From Bacillus sp. AFS055030 (GTDB taxonomy: Bacteria; Bacillota; Bacilli; Bacillales; Bacillaceae_G), in assembly GCF_002574545.1 (NCBI RefSeq), contig NZ_NUGT01000083.1, positions 1 to 64,000 on the forward strand: a DNA stretch of 64,000 nucleotides, written 5' to 3'. Below the pieces are notes generated by a model. The model was not told where the DNA came from, did not search any database, and saw only the letters and a list, made by a program, of their open reading frames with translations. How positions within the stretch are numbered: the first letter of the stretch is position 1; every line of letters starts with the position of its first letter. This document shows, one piece after another, positions 17,803 to 27,706 of this stretch. Made by a program: the position numbers and the translations under genes.

Positions 17803-18135
17803 AGAGATTGTCAAAAAATTGACTTTTAGCAACACTATTTTTTTGAGCATAAAAAATAAGAAAAACGTTCTCTTGGGAATAGTTAAGTCACCACAACAAA
17901 ATGACCGAGAAAGGAACGATTTTTTCTTTTGTATAAACTGTGTAAAATGAACCAACTAACTCTTCCGATTGACATAGAAGTTATCATTCCAAAAAAACAT
18001 CTAGCCCGTTTAATTGACACTGAGGTCGATAAAATGGATCGTAATTTCTTCCTTTTTTCATTTTTTTCATTCAGGTAGAAGCAGTCCGCCGTATTACAAA
18101 AGAATGATGTGAAATAGATGATTAAAATTTCATTA
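17803..18135 (+). mobile_element. remnant of an IS1182-type insertion sequence
   Basis: A left end of IS1182 style (AGATTGTCAAAAAATTGAC near 17805) is followed at ATG 17947 by a frame encoding MNQLTLPIDIEVIIPKKHLA. This is the characteristic N-terminus of IS1182 transposases. The frame ends at TAG 18079-18081 after 43 or so codons. A frameshifted continuation (GGRSSPPYYKRMM, from about 18077) matches the next conserved block and then hits TGA. The rest of the transposase and the right end are missing, so the element is dead. Confidence 0.7.
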
Positions 18136-18341
18136 TAACTGGAAAAAATAGGGATAAAAGATATGTTTTCCTTCACTAAACGACAAGTATGATTCTGAGA
18201 AGCGACAAATAGTTAGTTGCTAGTTGGTAAATTAAACGATGAAAGTGATCCAATTTCACGTAATGTAAGGTATTCGTAGGATAATAGTTTAATTTAAAAT
18301 TTAAGTTTAAAAAAATATTTCAGTCTAATTTTGTATAAAAA

Positions 18342-18408
18342 TGTCGAAGGAAAAACAAAAATTGATAGTTTTTGTCAAAATGTCGAAACTGTAAACTTTC
18401 CGTATAAT
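18342..18408 (+). promoter_or_regulatory. Spo0A-box-type promoter of subtilase 3, copy C
   Basis: TGTCGAAGG starts at 18342, TGTCAAAA at 18373, TGTCGAAAC at 18381 and TATAAT at 18403. The boxes lie 61, 30 and 22 bp before the -10. Two of them match the Spo0A box TGTCGAA exactly. GTAAACTTTCC precedes the -10. Confidence 0.7.
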
Positions 18409-18448
18409 CAAAATAGATAGAAAATATAAAAATGGGGGAGACAACAGG

Positions 18449-21400
18449 ATGAAGCGTTTAATCAAAAGTACTGCAGTTTTAACATTGAGTACTGGGGTGT
18501 TACTGAATGCATTTCCAATAACACATCATCAGTCGATTGCAAAGGCTGCAACACAATCATCAATCGAAGAAGTACTATCAAAGCTTACTACAGAACAACG
18601 TGAAGCTTTACAAAAAATAGAGGTGACTAGTCAAGAAGGATTACAGTTACCTACTTCAGTTGATTTAAATAGTACTAAAAATTTATCAGTTATTGTTGAA
18701 TTAAAAGACAAGCCAGCAAAAGTAGCTGTGATTGAAGAGGCTGCAAAAGGCAATAGTTTAGCACTTGAAGATGCAAAACAAAAAGCGAATAAAGCGCAAG
18801 ATACATTTAAAAATGATTTACAAACAATTTATAAAGATGATTTAAAGGATAATAAGAACCTTTATAAAATCAAACGAACATACAAAAACACGCTAAATGG
18901 TGTTGCGATCGACTTGCCGGCTAATAAAGTTAAGTCATTATTAAACTCAAAAACTGTTAAAGCAGTATGGCCAAACAATGTTATTCAAGTAGAACCAGAA
19001 AAAATAAAAAGTGTTGTTAATTCAACACAGAAAATGGAAACAGAAGTGTTCCCAGGCGTGAGCAAATTACATGCTGAAGGATACACAGGTAAGGGCATTA
19101 AAGTAGGGGTTATTGATACAGGGATTGATTATAATCATCCAGATTTAACGGATGCATATAAAGGGTATCGTGCTCAAACAGGCGTTGATCCTAAAACAAT
19201 TGATCCTAGTTCAGTAAAAGGTTGGGACTTCGTTGATAATGATGCAGATCCAATGGAAACGACTTATGCTGATTGGAAAAAATCAGGGTTAGCAGAAAAG
19301 GACCCTCTTACTGGTTCAACCTTCTATACAGAACATGGAACACATGTATCTGGAATTATTGCTGGTCGTGGTAAAAATAATACTGATTATGCAGTAACAG
19401 GTGTAGCACCAGATGCTGATTTGTATGTCTATCGTGTATTAGGAAAATTTGGATCTGGTTCAACTGAAGCTGTTTTAGGCGGTGTTGACAAGGCTATATC
19501 TGATGGTATGGACGTCATCAATTTATCACTTGGATCGAATATTAATGATCCAGAAAATGTTGAGAGTCTTGCGTTAAATAATGCAGTCCTATCGGGTGTA
19601 ACGGCTGTTGTATCAGCAGGTAACTCAGGAAGTGGTATGGATACGTTAGGATCACCTGGAGCATCAGCGTTGGCTATTACAGTTGGTGCCAATGATACGA
19701 AGACTGTGATTGAAACATCAAAAGGTACGCTACATGGAGCAGAAGATGCAACTGCTGATTTAAAATTATTTGGTAAAGGATTTGCAGATAATGTAGCAAG
19801 CTTAAAAGGTAAAAATCTACCAATCGTTTTAGTACCGAGTGTAGGTGCAGATTCTGATTATAAAAATATCGATGTGAATGGAAAGATTGCATTAGTCAAT
19901 CGTGGGGATATTTCACTTGACGAGAAAATAAAAAATGCGCAAAAACATGGCGCAACAGCAGTTATCTTGATGAATAATGTACCTGTTGAAGGTTTTGTTC
20001 CATCGTACTTAGGAATGGGTTATGGATTTATTCCTGCATTCTCGATGTCATATGAGCAAGGGAAAGCATTAGTGGCAAAACTTGGTACAGGCAATTCAAC
20101 CTTCACATTTGATGAAATCGGACAAGTAACGGATGAAGGTAGTAAATTAGCAGCATTCAGTTCACGTGGCCCTTCTCGTATCAATTATGATATTAAACCT
20201 GAAGTAACTGCACCGGGCGTTGCCGTATTCTCAACTGTACCTTCTTATATGCATGGTGCGGATCAAATTGGAAAATATGACTATGCTTATGAGAATTTAT
20301 CAGGTACATCAATGGCATCACCGAACGTAGCGGGTGTTGCAGCATTATTAAAACAAGCAAATCCAAACTTAACACCAGCACAAATTAAAGAAACATTAAT
20401 GAATACTGCAGATCCACTAAATGGAGACTATAGCGTATTTGAATCTGGTGCAGGACAAGTTGATCCTTATGAAGCAATCCATTCAAAAACAAGAATTGAA
20501 GTAGTGGATGAAACAAAGGGAACATACGATAAAAAAGGCAATTTAACAACAGTAAAAGATTTAACAGGTGCACTTTCATTTGGTTCACATGCTCCAGAAG
20601 GAAAAAATATTAGTGATCAACGCACCCTAATCATTTATAACAATAGCAATCAAGCAAAAACATATGATGTGACTGTTTCGTTCCAAAAAGACCGTCGAGG
20701 TTCATTAGATGCGGACGATAATGGTGTAATGGTTGTGACGGATAAGTCCATCAAAGTTGGGGCGAATTCGAAAAAGAAATCAACTGTCGCAATTACCGTT
20801 CCAAAATCAGCAAAATTAGGCTTTTACGAAGGATTTGTAACATATATAAATCATAATAATCCAGAAGAAACATTCCAAGTCCCATTTGGAATTAAAACGG
20901 TGGAAGATGGAATAAATCCAGTAACGATGAGTCCACAAGCATTTACGCAAGTATTTGATGCAGCTTATGCCGGTCAGTTAGTTTATACAAATGCACAATT
21001 TAGCCTGAAATCAAACTTAAGTACAATTGATGTGATCCTAGAAGATGGGAAAACAGGAAAAGAATTAGGCTATGTAGGTACTTTAGATGGCTTAAGAATG
21101 AAGGAAAATACTGATTTATCAGCAAGAGTATTTAATGGATTTTATTATAAACCGACTGGTAATGATGAGCACCCATTTGCGTATGAAGCTGATTTGGCAA
21201 AACCAGGGTATTATAAGATCAAGTTAATTGGCAAAAATGACGCTGGGAAAACATTTACGCAAGAAGCTCCATTCTACTTTGATAATACAGCACCAAAAAT
21301 GACAATTAACAGTCCGGATGTTGTTGAGTATAAAAATGGTCAAACAAGCGTTACAATCACTGGTTCAGTTTACGATAAAGAAACAGAAGAAATGCAAAAA

Positions 21401-22609
21401 CTTGGAATGAACTTTAACCAAGGTAGTACAAAAGTTTATTATCAAGATTATATAAACGGTGGAAGAGCCGTGTCAGTACCTGTAAATTCAGACGGAACAT
21501 TTACAGCGACAATTCCAACAAATGCAACAAAACCGATGGAACTAGTATTCTATGCAATGGATGCAGCATCAAATAAAACATTTAAAGAAGGTAGAGAGAT
21601 TTTTGTTACGCGTGATGACGTAATGTATGGATTTATGCAACCTGAAACACGAACAGGAAAAATGGGTGAAACAGCACATGCGACTTTATTATTAAATAAA
21701 GCAAATAATGTTAAACAAGTAGAATATAAATTCTCGTATTATTCAAATATTGGAACACTGAATGTTACTCCTGATCCAAGTGTAGCTGATAAAGTAGATA
21801 TTTCTGTCGTAAATACTGCGGTAGCTACTACTCAAAATACAGCGACGATCACAATTAAAACAAAAGATGGCGTATCTCCTTTATCAGGTGATTTAAAACT
21901 TGCAGATTTAGCGTTTAAAATGACGACTAACTATTCTGCTTCTGCTGTTATGTGGGCCGGGTCATTGAATACAACAGTAACGGATATTAATAATACGACA
22001 AATACTGTTGTAGGCGGAAATCCTAGTATTTTATATTTAGAACCAACTACTTCTTTACTTGATGGATCTCTGTTGGCAGAGTCATTCTTAGCCCCAGATG
22101 GAGGTTTACTTGGTTCGTTTGATTATTCTAAACTGGGTGCAAAAGTTAAAGCAACGGCTGGTAATGGTAAAGTGTACGAAGGAGTTATTAAAACCAGTGG
22201 TATTTATCAAGTACCAAATTTACCATTAAATGATGATAAGTATGAACTTGAAGTAAATATTCCTGGATATTTTACACAACATAAAGACTTTACAATTGGA
22301 TTCCATGATGAAGATGGAAAAGTGATGTATCAACATTATAATTTGAGATTAAATCCAGCAATCGCAGGTGATGTAAATAAAGATGATGTTATCGATGTGA
22401 TGGATGCACTTTACTTAGAAACTTACTGGGATACAAATAAACGGGATGCAGATATTAACTTTGACGGTGTGGTAAATGAAAAGGATCTAGCATTTGTTGA
22501 ACAAAACTATCTTATGCAAAACCCAACAATTAACTATGCACCAACACCTAAAAAGAAATATAAAGGACAAACTTTAGAAAGTATAAAGAATGCACTTGGA
22601 ATTAAATAA
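18449..22609 (+). CDS. secreted S8 subtilase with cohesin-like module and dockerin (subtilase 3)
   Basis: This 1386-residue extracellular protease starts at an ATG with GGGGGAG upstream. The signal peptide (about 1-33) ends AKA. The catalytic residues are Asp223 (VIDTGIDYNHPD), His296 (HGTHVSG) and Ser621 (GTSMASPN; Asn replaces the usual His after the Pro, as in subtilase 5). A PA domain lies within the catalytic domain and Fn3-like domains follow. A cohesin-like sandwich covers about 1060-1180, and the dockerin is about 1307-1358 (GDVNKDDVIDVMDALY and ADINFDGVVN). The tail is KKKYKGQTLESIKNALGIK. It is very close to subtilase 5, clearly a duplicate. It is monocistronic, with its own promoter and terminator. 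Confidence 0.93.
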   Translation: MKRLIKSTAVLTLSTGVLLNAFPITHHQSIAKAATQSSIEEVLSKLTTEQREALQKIEVTSQEGLQLPTSVDLNSTKNLSVIVELKDKPAKVAVIEEAAKGNSLALEDAKQKANKAQDTFKNDLQTIYKDDLKDNKNLYKIKRTYKNTLNGVAIDLPANKVKSLLNSKTVKAVWPNNVIQVEPEKIKSVVNSTQKMETEVFPGVSKLHAEGYTGKGIKVGVIDTGIDYNHPDLTDAYKGYRAQTGVDPKTIDPSSVKGWDFVDNDADPMETTYADWKKSGLAEKDPLTGSTFYTEHGTHVSGIIAGRGKNNTDYAVTGVAPDADLYVYRVLGKFGSGSTEAVLGGVDKAISDGMDVINLSLGSNINDPENVESLALNNAVLSGVTAVVSAGNSGSGMDTLGSPGASALAITVGANDTKTVIETSKGTLHGAEDATADLKLFGKGFADNVASLKGKNLPIVLVPSVGADSDYKNIDVNGKIALVNRGDISLDEKIKNAQKHGATAVILMNNVPVEGFVPSYLGMGYGFIPAFSMSYEQGKALVAKLGTGNSTFTFDEIGQVTDEGSKLAAFSSRGPSRINYDIKPEVTAPGVAVFSTVPSYMHGADQIGKYDYAYENLSGTSMASPNVAGVAALLKQANPNLTPAQIKETLMNTADPLNGDYSVFESGAGQVDPYEAIHSKTRIEVVDETKGTYDKKGNLTTVKDLTGALSFGSHAPEGKNISDQRTLIIYNNSNQAKTYDVTVSFQKDRRGSLDADDNGVMVVTDKSIKVGANSKKKSTVAITVPKSAKLGFYEGFVTYINHNNPEETFQVPFGIKTVEDGINPVTMSPQAFTQVFDAAYAGQLVYTNAQFSLKSNLSTIDVILEDGKTGKELGYVGTLDGLRMKENTDLSARVFNGFYYKPTGNDEHPFAYEADLAKPGYYKIKLIGKNDAGKTFTQEAPFYFDNTAPKMTINSPDVVEYKNGQTSVTITGSVYDKETEEMQKLGMNFNQGSTKVYYQDYINGGRAVSVPVNSDGTFTATIPTNATKPMELVFYAMDAASNKTFKEGREIFVTRDDVMYGFMQPETRTGKMGETAHATLLLNKANNVKQVEYKFSYYSNIGTLNVTPDPSVADKVDISVVNTAVATTQNTATITIKTKDGVSPLSGDLKLADLAFKMTTNYSASAVMWAGSLNTTVTDINNTTNTVVGGNPSILYLEPTTSLLDGSLLAESFLAPDGGLLGSFDYSKLGAKVKATAGNGKVYEGVIKTSGIYQVPNLPLNDDKYELEVNIPGYFTQHKDFTIGFHDEDGKVMYQHYNLRLNPAIAGDVNKDDVIDVMDALYLETYWDTNKRDADINFDGVVNEKDLAFVEQNYLMQNPTINYAPTPKKKYKGQTLESIKNALGIK

Positions 22610-22654
22610 TGATTGCAAAAGAGAAAAAATAAAATGATTTTTAGATTTTAATTA

Positions 22655-22690
22655 GCTCCAGTATTAAACTGGAGTCTTTTTTTTTTTGAA
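22655..22690 (+). terminator. terminator of subtilase 3
   Basis: CTCCAGT (22656-22662) pairs with ACTGGAG (22668-22674), followed by a long T-run. Confidence 0.85.
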
Positions 22691-22914
22691 TTCTAGGAAT
22701 GGCCTATTATTTAAAAAATCATATTAAGACATTAAAAAGATAACCTAGCTTTTTATAATTTTAATGTTACTAAACTCATAATGGAATTAGAGAAACAATT
22801 TCTAATGAAGAAGTGCGATCCCCGCTTTTGAAACTATGTAACTTATATATTAGAAGCATGCTATATTCAAATACTAACTTAATAAAAAATAAAATCTTAC
22901 TATTTGTTGTATTG
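22691..22914. other. spacer before the subtilase 4 promoter, nothing recognised
   Basis: This is AT-rich DNA with one more GC-rich patch (GTGCGATCCCCGCTTTT, about 22815). I see no gene, strong hairpin or repeat. Confidence 0.4.
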
Positions 22915-22996
22915 TGTCGATAAATTTAAGGAAAATGATAATATTTTGCGAAATAAAGATCTAATCAACTTTCCATATAATCAATTTAGAATGGGA
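22915..22996 (+). promoter_or_regulatory. Spo0A-box-type promoter upstream of subtilase 4, copy B
   Basis: TGTCGATAAAT starts at 22915 and TATAAT at 22976, exactly 61 bp apart as in copies A and C. Bases 22963-22996 match copy A (4814-4847) at 33 of 34 positions. The start of subtilase 4 is 325 bp downstream, so its mRNA would carry a long leader with two mini-ORFs. Confidence 0.6.
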
Positions 22997-23004
22997 GGGA
23001 ATTA

Positions 23005-23084
23005 ATGGAAGGAGAGGAGATTATAAATCTGTTATTAACTTTAGAGGGATGAAAATGGTAATGATTGTTTCAATAATGTGTTAA
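23005..23084 (+). other. two overlapping mini-ORFs in the subtilase 4 leader
   Basis: ATG 23005 follows GGGAGGG at ideal spacing and opens a 15-codon frame (MEGEEIINLLLTLEG) that stops at TGA 23050-23052. The stop overlaps ATG 23049, which opens an 11-codon frame (MKMVMIVSIMC, stop 23082-23084). The overlapping stop and start imply coupled translation. They could be a leader-peptide switch for the long subtilase 4 5' region, or chance. The equivalent part of copy A has drifted and lacks the first frame. Confidence 0.35.
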
Positions 23085-23306
23085 AAAGAATAGGTTAATT
23101 AGTATTTAATGTTGATTTGGACAAAATCCAAGAATACATAGTAATCCAAAAAGAAGGAATATGTACTACGAAAATTGAACACATGCGCAGCACGTAATCA
23201 AGATTCTACAATGAATAAAGTAGGATTTTCATCTAAAATTAATCAAAGTTAAGTTTCCCATTCATTTTTGATAGTTTAATACATTTTATTATTCAGGGGG
23301 AAAGTT

Positions 23307-26300
23307 ATGAAAGCAGGAAGGCTTAAGCACATTTTTACAGGTACTGTAATTACTAGTTTACTATTTTCCACAAGTGGTCATTATAAGGTAATTGCTGAAA
23401 TCAAAAATCAGAATAATCAAAATAATACAGAAAAAATGTTAGCAAACTTAACAGATGAACAAAGAAAGGCACTGAATGAACTTGATGTTTCACCAGGATT
23501 CGTTATTTCGCCAGATATAAATCAGAAAAGTTCTCAATTGGTCAATGTCATCGTTGAATTTAATCAAGCACCTGCAAAGGTAGAAGTTTTAAAGCAAGCA
23601 TTGAAGGGGAAAAAGATGTCTCTTTCTAACGCAAAGGATAAACAAGATAGCGATCATGATAGATTTAAAGATAAGTGGAATAATATAAAAAGTCAGAATG
23701 AGCGAAGAGCAACGAAAATGGGAGAGGCCAAAATCACGAGAGAATACCATGATGCATTTAATGGTGTAGCAATGACATTGCCTGGAGTTGCCGTACAAGA
23801 GTTACTTAGCACAGGAGTTGTTAAACGAATCTGGCAGGATAGCGAGGTAAAGCTCGATCTTCCAAAAGAATCTGCTGAAATGCAGACTTCTGGTCCAACA
23901 AAAGTAGATGATAGTCTTCCGCAAATCGGTGCTGACAAACTTCATCAAGAGAACATTACTGGAAAAGGCATTAAAGTAGGTGTTATTGATACTGGTATTG
24001 ATTATAACCACCCAGATTTAAAAGGTATTTTTAAAGGTGGGTATGATTTTGTTGATAATGATGCGGATCCGATGGAAACAACATATAAGGATTGGAAGGC
24101 TTCTGGACAGCCTGAATTTAATATGTCTGGTTCTAGTTATTACACTGAACATGGAACACACGTTTCTGGGTCAGTTGGAGCGCAAAAGAAAAATAACTCT
24201 CCATCAGCCGTTATGGGTGTAGCACCTGACGTTGATCTTTATGTATACAGAGTACTTGGAGCATATGGCTCTGGATCAAACGACGCAGTAATGGCGGGTA
24301 TTGATAAAGCTGTAAAAGATGGAATGGATGTCATCAACTTATCTTTAGGATCAAGTGTTAACGATCCACTTAGCCCGACATCTATTGCGATTAACAATGC
24401 AATGTTATCTGGTGTTGTTGCATGTGTTGCGGCAGGAAATGCTGGACCTAATGAAAAAACACTTGGAGCTCCTGGAGCAGCAGCTTTAGCAGTGACAGTT
24501 GGAGCGAGCGATATGTCGCTAGCTATTCCAACATTTTCAGCAAGTGCAGGGGATACAAAGCTTACAAATATGCAACTATTAGCACAAAACTATACCGACA
24601 ATTTAGATAGTCTTAAAAATACAACCTTATCGATTGTGGATGTAGGGTTAGGAGCTAAGAACGATTATACGAATAAAGATGTAGCGGGTAAAGTAGCGTT
24701 TATACAGCGCGGCACCTATACATTCGATGAGAAAGTAAAAAATGCAAAAGCTGCAGGTGCAAAGGCGGTAATTGTATACAATAATGTAGATGGTGATATC
24801 GATGCATTTATTGGTGAAGGCACAAATTATATACCATCCTTCCGTACTTCCAAGGCTGATGGTGAACGTCTAAAAGGGAAAAACGAAATTACGTTTGAAT
24901 CTTTAGGCAGCGTTAAGACAGAGGGAGATCACTTAGCTGATTTTAGTTCAAGAGGTCCTGCAGAAGGAACAGGTGACATTAAACCGGATATAGTTGCACC
25001 GGGTGTATCCATCTTTTCTACACTACCAGAGTATATTAATGATAAGCAAGACGAAGAGAAATACGATATAGCATATGGTCGCCTTTCAGGAACTTCGATG
25101 GCTACACCTCACGTTGCCGGGGCTGCAGCTCTAATCTTGCAAGCACATCCAGACTATACACCTTTTGAAGTAAAAGAAGCTTTAATGAATACGGCTGATA
25201 AAATGAATGGTGATTACTCTGTTAATGCAGTTGGTGCAGGTAGAATTGATGTTTATGAGGCAGTCCATTCTGATACTTTACTAAAGGTTATAGACAAAAC
25301 AATGAATGAAAAAGATGGCAATTTAGTCGAAATTGATGAAGAAACAGGTTCTATGGCTTTTGGTACTCACTATATTGGGAACGCTAAGAGTATTGAAGAC
25401 AGTAGAAGAGTTGTTATCGAAAATCTGAATCAAAATGATTTAAAGAAATTTGACGTAAGTGTAGATTTCTTACCTGCCAATGGGGAAATTCAAGATGGTG
25501 CAAAAAATGGGGTAAAAGTAAATGTACCAAGTACTGTATCAGTCGAGGCAGGAAAAACTACAGAAGTTAATCCAACCATTGTTGTACCTAAACAAGCAAA
25601 ATTCGGTAGATATGAAGGATATATTCATTTTGTCAATTCAAAGAATACAGATGAAAACTATCAAATCCCATTTTCGATCAATGTAAGAGATAAAGGTTTC
25701 GATTATATGAGAATGAGTAGACCAATGATTACGAATGATACGACAAATCCCCATCCGTATACAACTCCATACAATAGTGTTTATTTTAGATTATCGAGCC
25801 CAGTAAATACGATTGATGTATTGGTGAAAGATGGGAAAACAGGAGAACCGATTGGACTTGTCGGAACATTTGGTGCAAGTAACTTATTAACGGGTATCGA
25901 TTATTACGTGCAAGGACTATTTAGAGGTGAAGTCTACCCATTTACAAATAAGAAAAAACAACCAATTTCTGATGAAAAGGTAAAACTCCCAGAAGGAGAT
26001 TATCTATTTGAGATGATTGCACATGATGCAGATGGGAAGTCATATAGTAAAGATGCTATTGTTATGATTGACAATACGCCGCCAAAAGTAGAGATATCAC
26101 TAAAACCAGGTATTTATGAAGTGAATGATTCGATGTATTCGACAGAAACAGGATTAGATGGACCGGCTGTATGGATACACGGTAACGTCTATGATTCAAC
26201 TGTTGATGCGTTAAAGCAAAAAGGAGTAAATATCAGTCAGTCTACGAACGGAGCACTTTGGTGGGAGTATAATTATTATAATCAATATTTCCTCGCAATC

Positions 26301-27458
26301 GATCAAGAGGGTAACTTTAGATTCCCAGCATCAAAGTCTGAGCTTGACCAAGTAGGCTACATTGATTCGAACTTATTTGTTTTTGATAATGCAACAGCTT
26401 CAGACGGGTATCCTCAAGGTATTAAGAAGTACTTGTTTATAAAAGAAGGTACAGAATACGGCATGCCAAGTTATGACAAAGAAAAGGTTAGACTTGGTGA
26501 TGAAATTACTATGACGATGAATTTAAAAAATATTAAGCAACTTGCTTCTGGAGAATATAACGTATCTTTTTATAAAGATTTCCTAAATTTTCAAAATGTC
26601 AAAATCAATGATGAATTTAAAAAATATGCCGAAGAAAATGGTGTGAAAGTTAATTTAACTACACCAACTGTAAGTGCAGGGTCACTCAAAGTAGGGGCTA
26701 CTATTGATCAAACTGAGTTGAAAATCAATAAAGATTTACCGTTTTTAGATGTCACATTTAAAGTCACAAATGATAGAATCTATGATTCAGAGGCAACACC
26801 AATTGATGTCACTTCTTTTAAATATAAGAAAACCGTTAGTTCGACTAATTCAATAATTCGCGCATTTAAAGATAAAACTTTTACTGTTTTACCTAAACAA
26901 TCAAAAGTGAATGGTACTATTTTACCAGAGGCTTTCATGTTGAATAATGGACAAGTGAATGCTTCAACCGATTACTCTAAGCTTGGAGCAAAAATTTACG
27001 CACAAGATGCAAATGGTAAAACCTATGAAGCTACAAGTATTACAAAAACTGGTTACTTTACAATCGATAATATTCCATTATCAGAAAAAGCGTATGACAT
27101 TTATGTGAAGGTACCAGGCCACTTTGCAAGTAAAGTATCAACTAAATTAGTAAGAGACGTAAATGGGGATCTTGCTGGGGTAAATCCGTTAGTAGATACG
27201 GACAAAAACCGTGCAGGTGATGTAAACGGCGATAATGTGATTGATGTAATGGATGCAATCTATTTACAAGTTTATTGGGGAACGAATAAACGCAGTGCTG
27301 ATGTTAACTTTGATGGTATTGTTGATGAGAAAGATCTGGCTTTTGTAGAGAAAAACTACTTAAGACAAAATACTTCGATTACCAATGAGACAAAACCTAA
27401 AAAGAAATACAAATCACAAACTTTAGAAAGTATTAAGAAAGATTTAGGAATTAAATAA
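23307..27458 (+). CDS. secreted S8 subtilase with cohesin-like module and dockerin (subtilase 4)
   Basis: This 1383-residue secreted protease starts at an ATG with AGGGGGA upstream. It has a signal peptide (about 1-31, ending IAE) and an I9 propeptide. The triad is Asp228 (VIDTGIDYNHPD), His282 (HGTHVSG) and Ser597 (GTSMATPH), with an inserted PA domain. Fn3-like modules follow, then a cohesin-like beta-sandwich (about 1050-1180, including LGDEITMTMNLKNIK), a carboxypeptidase-regulatory-like segment, a dockerin (about 1304-1355, GDVNGDNVIDVMDAIY and ADVNFDGIVDEKD) and the tail KKKYKSQTLESIKKDLGIK. It is the most diverged of the dockerin group together with subtilase 2, yet its dockerin and tail are almost the same as theirs. 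Confidence 0.93.
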   Translation: MKAGRLKHIFTGTVITSLLFSTSGHYKVIAEIKNQNNQNNTEKMLANLTDEQRKALNELDVSPGFVISPDINQKSSQLVNVIVEFNQAPAKVEVLKQALKGKKMSLSNAKDKQDSDHDRFKDKWNNIKSQNERRATKMGEAKITREYHDAFNGVAMTLPGVAVQELLSTGVVKRIWQDSEVKLDLPKESAEMQTSGPTKVDDSLPQIGADKLHQENITGKGIKVGVIDTGIDYNHPDLKGIFKGGYDFVDNDADPMETTYKDWKASGQPEFNMSGSSYYTEHGTHVSGSVGAQKKNNSPSAVMGVAPDVDLYVYRVLGAYGSGSNDAVMAGIDKAVKDGMDVINLSLGSSVNDPLSPTSIAINNAMLSGVVACVAAGNAGPNEKTLGAPGAAALAVTVGASDMSLAIPTFSASAGDTKLTNMQLLAQNYTDNLDSLKNTTLSIVDVGLGAKNDYTNKDVAGKVAFIQRGTYTFDEKVKNAKAAGAKAVIVYNNVDGDIDAFIGEGTNYIPSFRTSKADGERLKGKNEITFESLGSVKTEGDHLADFSSRGPAEGTGDIKPDIVAPGVSIFSTLPEYINDKQDEEKYDIAYGRLSGTSMATPHVAGAAALILQAHPDYTPFEVKEALMNTADKMNGDYSVNAVGAGRIDVYEAVHSDTLLKVIDKTMNEKDGNLVEIDEETGSMAFGTHYIGNAKSIEDSRRVVIENLNQNDLKKFDVSVDFLPANGEIQDGAKNGVKVNVPSTVSVEAGKTTEVNPTIVVPKQAKFGRYEGYIHFVNSKNTDENYQIPFSINVRDKGFDYMRMSRPMITNDTTNPHPYTTPYNSVYFRLSSPVNTIDVLVKDGKTGEPIGLVGTFGASNLLTGIDYYVQGLFRGEVYPFTNKKKQPISDEKVKLPEGDYLFEMIAHDADGKSYSKDAIVMIDNTPPKVEISLKPGIYEVNDSMYSTETGLDGPAVWIHGNVYDSTVDALKQKGVNISQSTNGALWWEYNYYNQYFLAIDQEGNFRFPASKSELDQVGYIDSNLFVFDNATASDGYPQGIKKYLFIKEGTEYGMPSYDKEKVRLGDEITMTMNLKNIKQLASGEYNVSFYKDFLNFQNVKINDEFKKYAEENGVKVNLTTPTVSAGSLKVGATIDQTELKINKDLPFLDVTFKVTNDRIYDSEATPIDVTSFKYKKTVSSTNSIIRAFKDKTFTVLPKQSKVNGTILPEAFMLNNGQVNASTDYSKLGAKIYAQDANGKTYEATSITKTGYFTIDNIPLSEKAYDIYVKVPGHFASKVSTKLVRDVNGDLAGVNPLVDTDKNRAGDVNGDNVIDVMDAIYLQVYWGTNKRSADVNFDGIVDEKDLAFVEKNYLRQNTSITNETKPKKKYKSQTLESIKKDLGIK

Positions 27459-27483
27459 TAGGTAAACTTAAAACCTTATTCGG

Positions 27484-27512
27484 CTCCGGTATTACACCGG
27501 GGTCTTTTCTTC
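27484..27512 (+). terminator. terminator of subtilase 4
   Basis: CTCCGGT (27484-27490) pairs with ACCGGGG (27496-27502), followed by TCTTTTCTT. Confidence 0.8.
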
Positions 27513-27592
27513 ATGGATGGATATTTGTTTTACCTTTCTTCCTTATCCTTACGTTTACTATCTATAAATAAAATTGTAATAATATAGGGTTT

Positions 27593-27660
27593 TATCGAAC
27601 AAAAAAGTAGATGTTGATAAAATTTGTCAAAATAAAAATATTGTAAATTTTCTGTATAAT
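27593..27660 (+). promoter_or_regulatory. Spo0A-box-type promoter of subtilase 5, copy D
   Basis: TATCGAAC starts at 27593, TGTCAAAA at 27625 and TATAAT at 27655. The boxes lie 62 and 30 bp before the -10. GTAAATTTTCTG precedes the -10, as in copy C. Confidence 0.65.
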
Positions 27661-27706
27661 AATTGTGTAAGTGAAAAGATGTTGAAAATTAATGGGGGGA
27701 AGTACC

